A DNA stretch of 64,000 nucleotides. Source: Diadophis punctatus similis (lineage: Eukaryota > Chordata > Lepidosauria > Squamata > Dipsadidae). The stretch is taken from the NCBI GenBank assembly GCA_023053685.1, contig JALIGW010000001.1:158739547-158803546 (forward strand). Direction: 5' to 3'. Below are positions 45,401 to 60,400 of this stretch, piece by piece. The notes under the pieces were generated by a model. The model made no database searches and was not told where the DNA came from. It saw nothing but the letters and a program-made list of their open reading frames with translations. Every line of letters starts with the position of its first letter. Positions within the stretch are counted from its first letter, which is position 1. The position numbers and the translations under genes were made by a program.

Positions 45401-48400
45401 AAATGCTGACACTTGTTTTTAGTACAGTTCATATACTGTATATATAAAACCACAAATGTTGCATAAAGTAACTTTTGAGACAGAATATATGTTAGATAAT
45501 TGTGAATTTTGAATACTTTTAATGATTTTATTGTTTGAGTAGAATTTAATGTGTTATCAAGCTAGCATATTTTGCTAAAGGATGTATTTTTCAAGGAATA
45601 CAGCATTTTAACGAGTACTATATTTTCTTTAGGGAACACTAAATGTCATCAGAGGCGTGGTTCTCTTGGTTCTTGACAAGAACCAAAGGAGCAAGGAAGT
45701 GGGCGATATTTCTGTGCAGACCAATTCTGCAAAGGAGAGTTCCATAGACACAGAAGTGGCCTATCTGACTCATGAAGGCATGTTCATAAGTGATGCCTTC
45801 AGTGAAGGAGACCTTCCATCCACAGTAGCTGATCCTGTCTCCCAGAGAAACCTTTACCCAGACAGCCAGCCCAGCAGTAGCAATTCTGTGTCTGAAGCTG
45901 AATGTACCACTGATTCCTCATCTAGCAAGGAACAGACTTTGTCCAGTGTAACACTAGGTGGAATTGAGATCATGTATGTAGCAAAAATCTTTAACTTAGA
46001 ACCTGATCCAAACAGTAGGCGTGATTGGTTCCAGCTATACAAATGTGAACATTCATAAAAGTTCTAAAAAGTTGACCTTAGAAAACATAATTTCCAAAAC
46101 TTAGAATAGAATAGAATAGCAGAGCTGGAAGGGACCTTGGAGGTCTTTTAGTCCAACCCCCTGGTGAACTCAAATGTCAGGTTTGACTCTATTTTATGCA
46201 TTCTCTGAAGAAAGAAACAACTTGAGAATTCCTAGCCCTGGTTTTTAACACCAGTTATTAGTTTCAGAAAATTTTAAGTTTTTAACTTGGTAACTGCATA
46301 AAATTATTGCAATTGTCACATTTTCCAGTATGATTTTCAAATGTAGTGTAGAATTGTCTAAAATGAACAGCTTGCCCATCCTGTCTGTGTTTGTGCATTA
46401 AAAACTTAGAATTCTGTGTGACTTTTGCTGCCAGCTATGCTTTTGTTGCCTTGTTGCCTGTGGATGAAAGAACAAATATTGCTTCCACATGTTTTAATGG
46501 CAATGGAAGAGTCTTATTGATATTTTTAATCTGTTTATGTGTTTTGATCTAAGTTGAGAAGCTTTGCTCTGATATATTTATTCCATGCCCATCCTCCAGT
46601 CCTTCTATGAGATTTCTAGTTCTCCTTTCTATTCCATCTTCATTAGTGCCTATAATATGCTAATGAAGTTATCTTTACTTGAGAATAACTACAGTATTTA
46701 CTCTAAAACAGATTATCCCTGTCATGTTATGAAATAACTTCTTGCACTGAATTATTCTTCTTGCTTTTGGAGAACTGATGTGGTAAACACTTCTAGAGAC
46801 AATTCTTCTATTATACTGTTTCTCCCTAGTGTAACAAGTTCTTAGTTCTGGTTATAGTAAAATAAATGCAAATACAAGTTAAACATTCCAATGAGCAGAA
46901 ATGTACCGTTAAATTCCTCTCTAGTTCAAAGACCTTGATCTCAAAATGCAGTGTAGTCAGCATATATGTAGCAGTAGGTGGTTCCATTTTTTTCTAAACA
47001 AAACAGTAGCCACTGGATTATATCAGCTGCATATTTTTTGTAAACAAATTCTTCTTATTACTTTCAGGATTGGTGAAGATATAAAATTGTCAGAACTGGA
47101 ACTGGGCAGATTAGCAAATAACATCCAGGAGCTACTTTACAGTGCCTCTGATATTTGCCATGATCGCTCTGTCAAGTTTCTTATGGCTAGAGCAAAAGTA
47201 AGTTTGATGCAGGTACCTGTATGTAACCAGGAAGAAATTTTCAAATAATTGTGTTTTTCCTTCTTGCAGTTTTAACCAGATCACTTTGGGATAATTCCCC
47301 AATAGAAGTACAGGTAATCCTCAACTTACAACAGTTCATTTAGTGACAGTTCAAAGTTACAACGGCACTGAAAAAAGTGACTTATGACCATTTTTTAACA
47401 CTTATGACCTTTGTAGCATCCCCATGATCATGTGATCAAAATTCAGATGTTTGGCAACTGGTTCAAACTTACGACCATTGCTGTGTCCCAAGGTCATGTG
47501 ATCGTCCTTTGCGACCTTCTGACACATGACCCTGGGGATGCTGCAATTGTCAAAGTGTGAAAAATGGTTTTTATAAGTTACTTTTTTGAGCATCGTCGTA
47601 ACTTTGAACAGTCACTAAATGAACGGTTATAAGTCGAGGACTTCCTGTATAGGGTTGGAAAAATGAAAATAAGTAGAGTGCTATTGCATCAGCTTTTCTT
47701 CTCCCTTTAGGATGGATTCCTGGAGAAACTGAATTCCACAGAGTTTGTTGCTCTTTCACGATTAATGGAAACGTTCATCTTGGATACAGAACAGATATGT
47801 GGTAGAAAGAGTATGTCATTGCGGGGCGCACTTCAAAGCCAAGCTAATAGATTTGTAAATAGATTCCATGAGGAAAGAAAGACTAAGCTGAGGTATTTGT
47901 ATGTTTGTTACATAGCCCTTATTGCACTCTAGACAGTAAAAAATGGAGTTGAAATCCACTGCCTTCCACCTGAATTATTTACCAATGAGCCTAAGAAGCA
48001 TATTGAATCCATATTAAATCAATAAAATGATAGTTAATTTTAAGTCACTTTTTAGGTTTCTGTAAGTAGAGCACCACTGTGGATTTCAGAAGGAATATGA
48101 TAGACCAAAAATGATCAAAAATACTTTTCTCCCTTCCACATCTTCACAATTCATTATTCCTTCCCTTCTAATTCTCTTAACAGGGGTCTCCAACGTTGGC
48201 AACTTTAAGACTTGTGGACTTCAACTCCCAGAATTCCTCAGCCAGTTTTGCTGGCTGAGGAATTCTGGGAGTTGAAGTCCACAAGTCTTAAAGTTGCCAA
48301 TGTTGGAGACCCCTGCTCTTATACACACTAACTTTCCAGGTTCTCTTGGGATTGGAGAAACAAATGCCATTCAAGGTTCAACTCAGTTTCCAGCATGGTC

Positions 48401-51400
48401 CCTTTTAATTTTCGATCCTTATAGCTATGTACACTCTCCCTTAGTTTCACTCTAACCTCTTTGCCTATATTACCCTTCTACCCTAGCCTCCTTAATCATC
48501 TCCCTCCACTTTCCTGACACATATTTCTCATGGCCAAACACTTGTAAAGAAAGCGGACAAAATATTCCAGGTTATCAGTGTACATCTAGAGATTTTGAGA
48601 TAAGTCAACATCTTAGCATCAGATGCCATGAGAAAACTGATAAATGGGGGAATGAAGCCTGCAGTGGCTGAACTGCAGTGATAGAAAAGGCTTGACTTGA
48701 GCCAACAAAGGAGTAAATGGCTTACATTTCTCAACAGCTCATCTCTGGGTCACTGTTTCATGTGAGGTTCCCATGATTGTTTATCCAAACTTTGGCTTCA
48801 AAGTTAATAGAGGGACAGTAAATCAAAAGAATATAAAAATGGTGAACTCATTTTCCAAATGGTATATTCATTTGTGCACACCATGGGGTCAGAAATAATA
48901 ATAATATAGACACCAGAAGGCATTTTTTTAAAAAAATTAAAATAAAAATCTACAGAAATTGATGCTGCAGCTTGTCCCTTAGTTAGAACATTCCTAATGT
49001 TGATTTTCAAATGAAAATGGATGCAAGAGACAAGAAACAGTTTTTTCCCCTTTAAACCCCCATTTTCTTTTTATATGTAAATAGTCTTCTGCTAGATAAT
49101 GAACGCTGGAAGCAAGCTGATGTTCCTGCAGAGTTTCAGGATCTTGTTGATTCTATATCAGATGGCAAAATTGCTTTACCAGAGAAAAAAGCAGGAGGTG
49201 AGTCCTCTCTTAGTAGACACTAGATTATTCTACTGTTGCATGTGAATGTACTTTGGCAAACCTTTGACAGGCAAAATCATTATGAATTATAATCAAGCTT
49301 TTCAGTTCCCCAAAAGACCAATTTGATAAGGATAATATCTCTGGGATTCATTAAAGCTTAGAAGTAAAAATAGCTGTTTTAATGAGTCACAGACGGGTTA
49401 AATTTGCACATCCACTGGTTCAGAAATGCTTCTTCTGAACTCAATCTAAAGCAGTGCACACTTACTGAGAAATGAAATTAAAAGTAAATCGGAAAGGTCT
49501 TCATGTAACCTGCAAGCTGTACTCCTTGGATGTGGCTTGCTCCTACTCCAGAGTGAGAAAGGTTTAAAAAAATTAAATGTAATTCTTTATATTTCCTTGT
49601 ATGAATAAAATTAAGTCTTTTTGTATTTAAGATTCTGCCAAAAAGGTGCATTTTCTTAGAATAGCCAAGTTATCCACATAGTAACTCCAGAACATAAGTA
49701 AACAGATCATTTATGGTTATTTGTAAAGTATAACTACCCTTTACTGTTGCTGGTATAAAGTATGGTGCTAACAATATGTCCATTATCACGATTTGTGAGG
49801 GTAATGACACTGGGAGAATGCCATGAGACTCTGCCCTTCTATGAGAGTATCCCTCAAGCAACACTTTATTTTAATTTTATTTTTGTGGATACATTTTGGA
49901 GTTTTTTGGGGGGGGAGTGCTTTTTGAGCAAATGGCAGTTCGAGCCTCCTTTCAGTTACTGAAGATGTGGGCCATTTATATTTTCTGATAGAATAATGGG
50001 GTCATTTTTGAATCTCAAAACTTAAACACTGATTAAGGGTTTTGTTTCTTGATGTGATGGACTCTAGAAAATTCAGTTACATTAGATAACTGAAGCCATA
50101 GTAAATTTTCTTTTACAACTGATTAATATTTCAGATTCCAGATACATGAAGAACCATCTGTTACTTTCATCTGCAGAGTCATTCCACCATTCTCACAGTT
50201 TTCTTTCTCTTTATTGCAAATCTTAATAGGTCTCCAAAATGGCGGAGAAAATATAATAGCTATGGGCTCTGAGGTTTTTATGAAGCAGGTGTCTTATAAT
50301 TTACAATGTATGATTCAGGAATGACATATGATAAAAGCAAATGAAAACTAAGTGATAGTATTACTAAGGAAAGTTGGAACTAGAATAATTTTAAGTTCAA
50401 ACCATTTTCTTTATAACTTTTTACCAATTACTCTTCTGTAAAATATTTGTGTCTGTGAGGCTTAAGCAGTCAGTTGCATGCTGTGCTGGAACAAGCTTTC
50501 CTTCTATGACAGTCCACTCGATTTCTGTACTGGCTGGAAAGGAAACCTGGTTTGTTTCATTCCTCTCTCTTCATCTCTCAATCTCTTCACTCATTGGCAT
50601 ACAATTCCAAATAGTTTCCTGGATTTCTTTGCTGCCTGTGGCACAGCTGAAGATTTCCCTGGAGGGCCAGGTTGCTATCTAATTCCCCAAATTAATCCAC
50701 TAGGGGGATGAACAACATCAGGTGTTGGACCCTACTCGAGGCCTCACCTTTTCACATCATGTGGGTTCTGAGGAGTTTTCATTTCAGGAAATTGGGAGTG
50801 CCTTGTTTCCAATTGCCTTATCCACTAAACATATCCTTTTTATGACAAGAAGAAAGTGAAATCTAAGATGTGCTGCTTCAAGATGCTCTAAACACTATAA
50901 TGTAGCAGCTTGCTTTATATCTCTTATTGCATAGATAAAGAAAAGTAGTTGTGCCTATGGAGTTAGGCAGCTACTGGGTTAGTGTTTAAATAGATGAGAA
51001 TGTACGAGAATGTATTATAGGTAGCCCTCGACTTACAACTGTTCAACGACTGTTCGAAATTAAATGGTGCTGAATGAAGGGACATAACCCTGCCTGAAGT
51101 TCTGACTGCTGGGGTGCCCCAGTGGCCACATAATCAAAATTCTGATGCTTGGCAGCACTTAAAACTTAAAACTGTAGGATTGCTGCAACTCCATTTCCTT
51201 CCATTGTGGGCCACAAGGAAGGAAGCTAGGCCCACCACCCCACATAGGCCCTCTTCCTCCCCTCCCCAACCCTAGAGGCCAGCAACAGAGAGAACTGGCA
51301 GTGTGGTTGTTGAGAGAAGTCACAAGGATGTATCGCTTAACAACCATGATGATTTATGACCAAAGTTCCAGGCTCAGTTGTGGTCATAAGTTGAGGACTA

Positions 51401-54400
51401 TCTGTAGTTTAATGAGGTCAATTTAGCATTTAGAGCATTCTATGTTTTGCCATTAGTTTTTTTCCCTTTTTGTTTATAGCACCTGAAGAAAGAAAGCCCA
51501 CTGATGTTCTTATTGTTGATGGACAAAAATATGCTGTAGTTGGGTAAGATAAACTTTCCCTTTCCTTCATAACTTCATTATTTTGAATAATTTTGATTCA
51601 AAATATCTAAATATGATCTATTTTAATATAAAGTAATATAAAAATATTAAAAATTTAATAGGTATAGCACAGATTCATATGTCTGCCCTAGGCACCTAAT
51701 AAGTGAAGTTGATTTCCAAAACGTGTTCGAAAATTTCATAGCTCTCTGATGGGTTATTCTGTTCAATGGCTGGTAAGCATCTACTAACTTGAGGCCTGGA
51801 TGTTATTCGCCTTGAGTGGTCTCTTTGATCCTTTGTGGCATATTTGTTTACGGAGACCCCTTTGGAGATGTGGTACAACAATGCCTAGATGCTGGTGGAG
51901 AAAATCTAGAAGGATGGATAGGTACCATGTTCAGGCCTACACTGTGACAATAAGACAGGCAAAGCATTCTCCTCTATTTTACTGCTTGGATGACTGTCAT
52001 CCAGTGGCCTTGTACAGGATGGTGAATTCTATTCTGGGCAAGATATGTTTTTGTGATCCTCTTCTGGGACTGTCACTGGTTTATGCAGCATTCCGCCAAT
52101 AAAGTTACTTGGATTTGCTATAGTCTTGGCTGCTATTGGACAGAGTCTTTGGTAGTAACTGGCACATGGGACTTATTTTGATGTCCAAAGAAATAGAAGG
52201 GTGCTGTCTCAGTTACCTTCTGCCACTTGTTATCTTCAGTAACAATTCTGTCACTTCTCTCTTTTGTTCTGGTTGGAAAACTACATCTTCTGGCTTGTAT
52301 AGAAAGTGGCATCCAGCAAATTGTCAATTCCTCATTCCCAGAGAGGGCGTTTCCATCAGCCTTGAAAAGAGGCAGTGGTGCATTCAGTTAAAAAAACACC
52401 CATTTCTAAATCCAGAAGCGGGGGGGGGGGGGAATACAAATGCCTGGACTCCAGTCTCCACTTCTTAGGGAAAGTTGTAGAGGTGGTAGTAGATAAACTG
52501 TACAGCAGAAGAAATGAATTATCTGGATCGTTTTCAGTCAGGGTTTGGGATAGAAAGAGCATTGCTCACTTGGACGATCCTTGTCATGAACTGGATGAGT
52601 GAAAGTGGAAACTTAAAATAACAAAGCTAAAACATGAAAGATCTTAAACAAAACTTAAAACTGTTTTTATCTATTTTGGAAAATAAGCAGTTTCTCACTT
52701 GGTGTTAACAATTTCTATAGAAGGAAATTATTACACAATTGAGGCTCCATTTGTTGAAAAGCGTTTCTCTCTTAGCATCTTTTATACTTAATTTGACAGA
52801 GCACATTTAAAATGGTTTCTGAGGTAAATTTCATCTTTCTCTTACATAAATATGACAGCAGGTAAATAGTCAAGTAAATAATTACTTAATACCTGTGTGT
52901 ATTAAAATGAATAATTAGCAATTTTATGCTTTTACTAAATATGTTACTCTTTTTACATATTTGTTAATTGATACACAAAATCTTCATATTGTGATGCAGC
53001 ATGTACTTTAGTGATTATAACAGTATGGTTTATTGAATCTGCCTTCCTCTTTAAATATATATTTGGCTCTTCTGAAGCAGAAAATCACAACTTTCTATGT
53101 TATTAAAATAATTAGTATTTCCAATGATCACTGAACTGTACTACTTCATCAGTGATAAATTGTTTCGAGTGGCACCTCAAATTTGAAAGTGGCAAAGTAA
53201 AATTTATTTACTTACTTGTTGATTCACACCCTTTTCCATTTTTTCCAATAGTGAAATATTAAAAAATTGCATTGGGAGGGAGGATAATTATTGACTATAC
53301 AGTTTTTAAAAGGCCCTAGATATATAATGAGCATTAAAATAAACTAAATATGACAAAAAAGAAAAGGAACAGGCTGATTAGCAGAAAAAGTATCCACATT
53401 ACATTAATTGGTAGTGATGTAAAATCCTTTAAGGATCCTTCATAATGGAAAAGTAAACTGGCAAAACATCCCTACTTGTAGCATTAAAGCAGCTGCATTA
53501 AAGCCGACTGTCTTTGAAGCAGTTGTGTAAGCCTTCCAAAAGGTGCAGTTCCTTTAATTCTTTTAGCACTTTGTCTATGTTAACACTTTTTACAACGTGC
53601 TGTTTTTGTCAAGTAATTTTTTCACTGACAAGTTGTTAAATGTTCATATAATTCCAGTATGTACTATGATTTGTAATGACTTCTTCAATTCTTTACCTTG
53701 CAGGACAGTGTTGCTATTAATTAGAATCATCCTTGAATACTGCCAGTGTGTGGATAATATTCCCTCCATAGTGACTGATATGCTCACTCGTTTGTCTGAT
53801 TTACTGAAGGTACAACTGCTTCCAGTCTGTTTTCAATGCATGGACTGTGCTTGCAGGGTTGTTTTTAACATTGCTTTTACACAGTTGTTTAATGGTAAAT
53901 GGTAAGATTAAAAACACTGGAAGAAACAGTATTTCATCGTGTAATAAGCTTTCCCCTTGGTAACAGAAAATCAGAAGGAGCCTGGTAGCGTCATTTTCTG
54001 ACTAATTGTATTGAAAAATATAAACTTTCATGTGCTTCAGCTTATACTTTTTAATAAAGAGTGCTACCGGGCATCTGATGAGGTGAACTGCAGTCCATGA
54101 AAGTCTGTGCTTTTTAACAACATATGTTAGTGAAAAGAGGTGCTATTGGATTCCTTAATTTTAAGTACATTGCATGTAATTCTTAAATAATTGTTTATTC
54201 CTCTCTCTTTCTCATACAGTATTTCAACTCAAGAAGTTGTCAGTTAGTACTTGGAGCAGGTGCTTTACAAGTGGTTGGCTTGAAAACAATAACTACCAAG
54301 AACTTAGGTATGGCTGTGGTTTTAAAACATTCTGTGGTTCTATAAATTCTCCTTAGGATTGTTTGTTTGTTTCTTTGTTTCTTTCTTTCTTTGAAGAAAA

Positions 54401-57400
54401 AGAGCCGCAGTTTAAATTTTGACTTGATATAATGTTTTCTTATGAATTTGTTTCTGGCAAATTTTTTGCCGTAAGAGTTTGAATATTATAATTTGGCCTT
54501 AGAAAAGTAATTGCAAGATTCAGTCCATAACATGTGGTTCCTTCTATCTAAATCTTTTCCATCAATGCTGTTCTCTAATTGAAATGATACTCTTTAATGC
54601 AGACAGTGGATAAGTCCTACAGGTAGTCCTTATTTAGCAATCATAATTGAGACCAGAATTTCTATCACTAAGTGGTCATAAAGTGAGACATGATGTGACC
54701 ATGCTGCTTAGCGATAGCAATTCTGGCAGTCCCTCGTTAATGTCATTAAACAAATCAGCACATCCTTGTTGAGTCAGGATGTCACATGACCTTGGTTTCC
54801 GACTTCCCCATTGACTTGGCTTCTTGGAAGCTAGCAGGGAAGGTTGCAAATCGCAATCCCATGACTGCAGGATATTTTGATGGTTGGAAATCCAGGTCAG
54901 CTGACACTGAGTGCTTGGATCATGATCATGTGACCACAGGGGTGCCGTGAGGGCCAGAGCTTGGAGGACCGGTTGAAGTACTACTTGTTCAGCACTGGTT
55001 TAGTTTGAACAGTTGCTGAATGAGTGGTTGTTAACCAAGACCATCGGTACAGCTGGCATATTTATATTAATATAAAGTGAAACTCTTCTCTTGTGATTTT
55101 CCTTTTGTTTCTTCAATTTTTAGCTCTTTCATCACGCTGCCTACAGCTTATAGAATACTACATTCCTGTTATCAGGGCTCACTTTGAAGCTCGCCTGCAG
55201 CCCAAACAGTTCAGCATGCTTAGGCATTTTGACCATATTACCAAGGTATTTTTCTAATTACTTTCTGACTGAAACGTTCTAAAAACTGACCAAAAAAAGG
55301 AGCATTTGGCTCCTCAAAGTATGTTATGTGCTTCCTAAAAAAAAAAATAGACAGCAGTGTCAATGCTTCCAGGTCAGAGATGTTCTTTTGAACACCCAGA
55401 ACTTACACATTATACCCTGTTGTAAGTGAGACAATATGCTGTCCTCCTTGAATGGATTTCTATATCCAGTCAAGGATTTAATAAGAAACAGGCTCGTTCA
55501 TTTTCATCCAGATTTCTTGGGAAGTGAGAAAAGATTCCCAGATATTACAATCCTCCATCAAAAGTAGAGTGCTTGGAAGAGAGCAATCATTTATCTCATT
55601 TGTTTAAAATGTGAAAAAGAAACAGCCAAACATTTGAGGAAAAGGCAGTTTCATATACCTTCTATAAAAGCTTAAGAATTGTTTTTTGTTTTTTCCAAGT
55701 TGCAGTTCAAGTGAATAAAAAAAAAACCTAGTGTAAATAAATAGGGATGGCACAAAAAAATCGTCTTTAGTTTTACTTTGTGTTTTATAGATATTTATCA
55801 CAAGTTTGACATAATATGAATAATAATCATGCTTTTATTCCAGGATTACCATGACCACATAGCAGAAATTTCCACTAAACTTGTAGCCATAATGGATACC
55901 TTGTTTGACAAATTGCTTTCCAAGGTAATAATCTGAGGTGGAATGATATTGCTTAATTTGTATTAAGTTCCTCATTTTGCTTAGAACTTAAACTGATACT
56001 TGAGTTGTATTTTTCCTCCTCTTTTCTTTTAGCATTCTCAATTATATGTGCCAGGAGATATTATTTTAAAAATTATCTTAATACTATCTTAAAAATTTAT
56101 TATCCTTGTACTATTGCTTCATGCCAGTAAGATAGTTATTCTACTTATAGACATAATTGATATATTTCCCTCCTAAAACAGAAAAGGTAAACCAGTTCTT
56201 TCAATATTTGTGGAATAATGGCAGTCACAACACCAGCTTCCCTGGAGCATCGCTCATACCTACAACTCGGGTGGGTTCTAACTTATCTCGCCACTGGTTC
56301 GCTTCCTCCTGCACCATGTGGGCGCGTGCGCATTGCGTGCCACATGGGCATGCCACACAGGCGCGCAAGCGCAGTGCCCAAAAACAAGCTTCTGCGCATG
56401 CACAGAAGCCAAAACAGCTTCTGCATGTGCGCAGAAGCCGAAAACAAGATGGCGATGCCTCCGCCACCACCGCAAGAGCTGGTTCGGGGGCGTGGGTAGC
56501 CGGCCATCGCTATCGGTTCGAGCGGGCGGGAATTACCGCTACCGGTTCTATAGAACCGGTCCGAACTGGGAGCAACCTACCTCTGTTACAATAGCTACAG
56601 GCTATTCTGACTGCAGTGTTTTCATGCAAAAGACAGATGTAGGATGTAGTGCACTGATGCCATCCCTTAGAATTATAATCTGTGCTTTTGTCCCTCATTG
56701 AGTAATGGCACAGCAGCTCTAACTCATAGTAAGAGTTCATGTGGCCCAAACTTCAGAGAACAGGCATGCAGCACTATTTTTGCATAGGAGGCCTGCACAA
56801 AAGAAAAGAGATTCACAGAGTGAGGTGAATGGAGAAAGTACTGCAATGACTCTATTCCCATCTTTTCCTCTCACAAATAAATTGCTAGTCAAAATCCAGA
56901 AGACAAATTCAGTGACCCCCCCACCGTTTGTATTTTCAGTATGAAGTGAAAGCTCCGGTACCTTCTATGTGCTTCAGGAATATTTGTAAGCAGATGGCGA
57001 AGATGCATGAAGCAATATATGACCTGCTTCCTGAGGAGCAAACACAGGTGAGCCCTTTGGGATGGTTGATCAGTTGCTGCTGAGGAACTGTCATAAATGT
57101 TCTCCCAAATGTTTAAGAGAAATAAAATAGGGTCATAGTACCCAATATTAATGGCATTTTAAATACTGTGTTTGACTGTTGGATGATACATAATTCATGT
57201 AATAGTAAAAGAGGAAATCAAAATGGAAAGTGCTTTGTCTAATCTGAACCAAGCAAGAAAATCTTCAGTTATGAAATTATATGATGGGAAGAAAAAAGGG
57301 GTTGATCTCTTTTCTCGGCTTTTTCTAAATATAGTCTGTTGGGGTTCCCTTATCTAAGCTTAATCCCTTACTTAAAAACATCTATTTTATTACTCTCTGC

Positions 57401-60400
57401 ATGTTGGTAGATGATCCATTCATACCATAAAAGAAGTGAATTAATAATTAGTTTTAATTAAGTTGATACATTATAGCCGTGGTGGTGCAGTGGTTAGAAT
57501 ACAGTACTGCAGGCTATTTCTGCTTACCTCCGGCTGCCAGAAGTTTGGCAGTTCAAATCTCACCAGGCTCAAGGTTGACTCAGCCTTCCATCCTTCCGAA
57601 GTGGGTAAAATGAGGACCCAGATTGTTGGGGGAAATACGCTGACTCTGTAAACCGCTTAGAGAGGGCTGTAAAGCACAGTGAAGCAGTATATACGTCTAA
57701 GTGCTATTGCTATTGCTATAGCTCATATGTGAATTTTGACAAATCATTTCTTCTGGTAGCACATAAAGTATTTAAACCTATTCTCATGCTGCTATATCTG
57801 ATCTTTGACAAACTTGTTTGTCTAAGTTGAAAGAGTATATTACTAGAAATTGAGTAGATGCAATGTTTCAGATTTTATTCCCAAAAGATGAGATTGTGAG
57901 CAAGCAAGAACATGAATATAGGACTGCAGTTTTTTAAAGCAATCACAACTTTTCCTAGATTTATAGACAGCAGATACACTGCACAATTCTAATGCATTTC
58001 TGTTATTATCTTTGTAAGAACAAAAAATAAGCATCTTATGCTACTATTAATTTTAAACCTTTCTGGATCACTTGATCAGGTGTGTTCACTTCATCAGGTG
58101 TGTCTGGTCTTATGCTGAGTGAGGAACAGTTAGGATACACAATTGTTGAGAGGACAAGAAAAAGGGAGGAAAAGTCGGTGAGCAGAAAGTCAGAATTATA
58201 AAATTACTGTAGAGATAAGAGATGGACGTATTTAGATTGTAACCATACAAACTTACCTCCTGAGAACATTATTTCACTTTAAAGGTAACCCTGACAGACA
58301 AGCTGAAATTCAGTAAAAGGTTCACATTTTTCTATATCAAATACAGATAATATAGACCAAAAAAAAGCTTTTTATCAAATTATATGTTTTAATCACTTGT
58401 TCAGTGTCAGAATATTTGCACATCTGATTATTGCTCTGTAATTTCAGTGGTCATATTTCCTAATCTATTTCCTTTCCCTTTCCTAAGAACATAAATCTGC
58501 TTCTTTCTCACACTGTTTCCATTGCAGTAGATTCTCCTCTAGAAACAAGAATGTTTGCTGCTTAAACTGCAAATTGATGTAGTGACTTTGTTTTTGTGCT
58601 AGTTATGGGTTTTTCAGAAGAATAATTGCTTACTCTTAACTTTTGTATTATCTTGTAGATGTTATTTTTAAGAATTAATGCAAGTTACAAATTTCACTTA
58701 AAGAGACAGTTGGCCCACTTAAATGTAGTCAATGATGGAGGACCTCAAAATGGGTATGTTACAATAAAATTATTTCTTAGTTTGGGGGTACATATTTTGT
58801 TACAGCATAAAAAGAATATCTTAATTGTATTTCTCCCCCCTCCTCCACTTTAGCACTAGATTTAATCTACTTAACCCCGTGAGACCCCATTTGCAATATT
58901 GTGTCCAACTTTGGTTCAATAATTGAAGAAGTTCAATAGTTGAAGAAGTTCATTGTTCAAGAAGTTCATAGTTCAAGAAGAACATTGACAAACGGGAGCG
59001 AGTTCAGAGGAGAGTTGCTGAGATGATGAATTAAACCCTTATAAGGAATGGTTAAAGCATCTGGCTATGTTTTTATCTTAAAGAAAATATATGATGTCAA
59101 CCTTGAAATAGCTAAAAAGTTGTCGCACAAAAGAGCAGGTGGATTTATTCTCCATTGTCGCAAGGGACAGGACCAGACCTGTGGTTAAACTTTAAGGAAG
59201 GAGGTTATTGAATCAGGAGGAACTTCCCGATTGTGTCAGCCAGAGAATAAGTTGCCACATGATCTAGTGCAGTGATGGCGAACCTATGGCACGCGTGCCA
59301 CAGGTGGCACGCATAGCCATATCTGCCGGCACGTGGGCTGTTGCCCTAGCTCAGCTCCAGGGTGCATGTGCACTCCAGCCATCTGATTTTCGGCTTGCAC
59401 AGAGGCTCTGGGAGGATGTTTTCAGCTTCCGGAGGGCCTCCGGTGGGCGGGGGAGGGCATTTTCACCCTCCCCAAGCTCCAGGGAAGCCTCTGGAGCCTG
59501 GGGAGGATGAAAAATGGGCCTACTAGGCCCACCAGAAGTTGGGAAATGGGCCGTTTCTGGCCTCCAGAGGGCCTCCAGGGTGGTGGTGGAGGCCATTTTC
59601 GCCCTCCCCAGGGATTGAATTATGGGTGTGGGCACTCGCGCATGCGCGATAGCACGTGCGCACGTACTTTCGGCACGCGAGGAAAAAAAGGTTCGCCATC
59701 ACTGATCTAGTGAATTATCCCTCGCTAGAGATCTTCAAACCATGACTGTCCATCTCCAAGTGCAGGGCTTTTTAAGTCGATGTGCAGATGTTCAGAGTTC
59801 TGGGAGGATTTGAATGCTTTCTCCAGGAATAAAGAAAAAAGAACCTCTGTACAGAGGACTAAGTCTGTTATGCAAAAGGATTTTACATACTTAATGGAAT
59901 AAAGGGGCAGGAGGGACTCAAGATACACTCAAATATTTGCTCCCACATTAAAGTGGCTCTTCTCCCTCACATGCTATGAAATCAGCATTTCCAAGCACTC
60001 TGGGAAAGAGGCAACTGCCTCCCTTTCCCTTGCTACCACTCTTATCATGTAGGTACAAAAACACAGCTCCTATGCTGTTGGGTTGCAATGCGTAATCTGT
60101 ATTAGGCTATGTGAAAACTAATAGATTTATGATTGTGTTGTCTCCAAAAATGGGCTCTTGCCTGGTGTCAAACCCGATAAGTCACCGGACACAAGGTGTG
60201 ATACAGAATTATACTTTTATTTTAGTACCAAGATATAAGGACCCTGGTTCGAAAGCTAGCCAAGGGCCCAGATTAGGATCTTACAGCAATTTTTATAATC
60301 AAGGGATGGTCGCATTCAACCCGTTGCCCTTCCCCTAATAATGCATGCATAACAGATAATATTGATTGGTTATTTGGATTTCAGCCCCCTAAACCATTAT

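Noticed and set aside
50449..50711. Two overlapping 77-codon plus-strand frames
   Set aside because: No resemblance to VPS54 or other proteins and no suitable splice sites; the exon 14 to 15 junction is in phase without them.
57476..57719. tRNA-like A and B boxes
   Set aside because: They are the head of a Sauria SINE, not a functional tRNA gene; no cloverleaf is maintained in the body.
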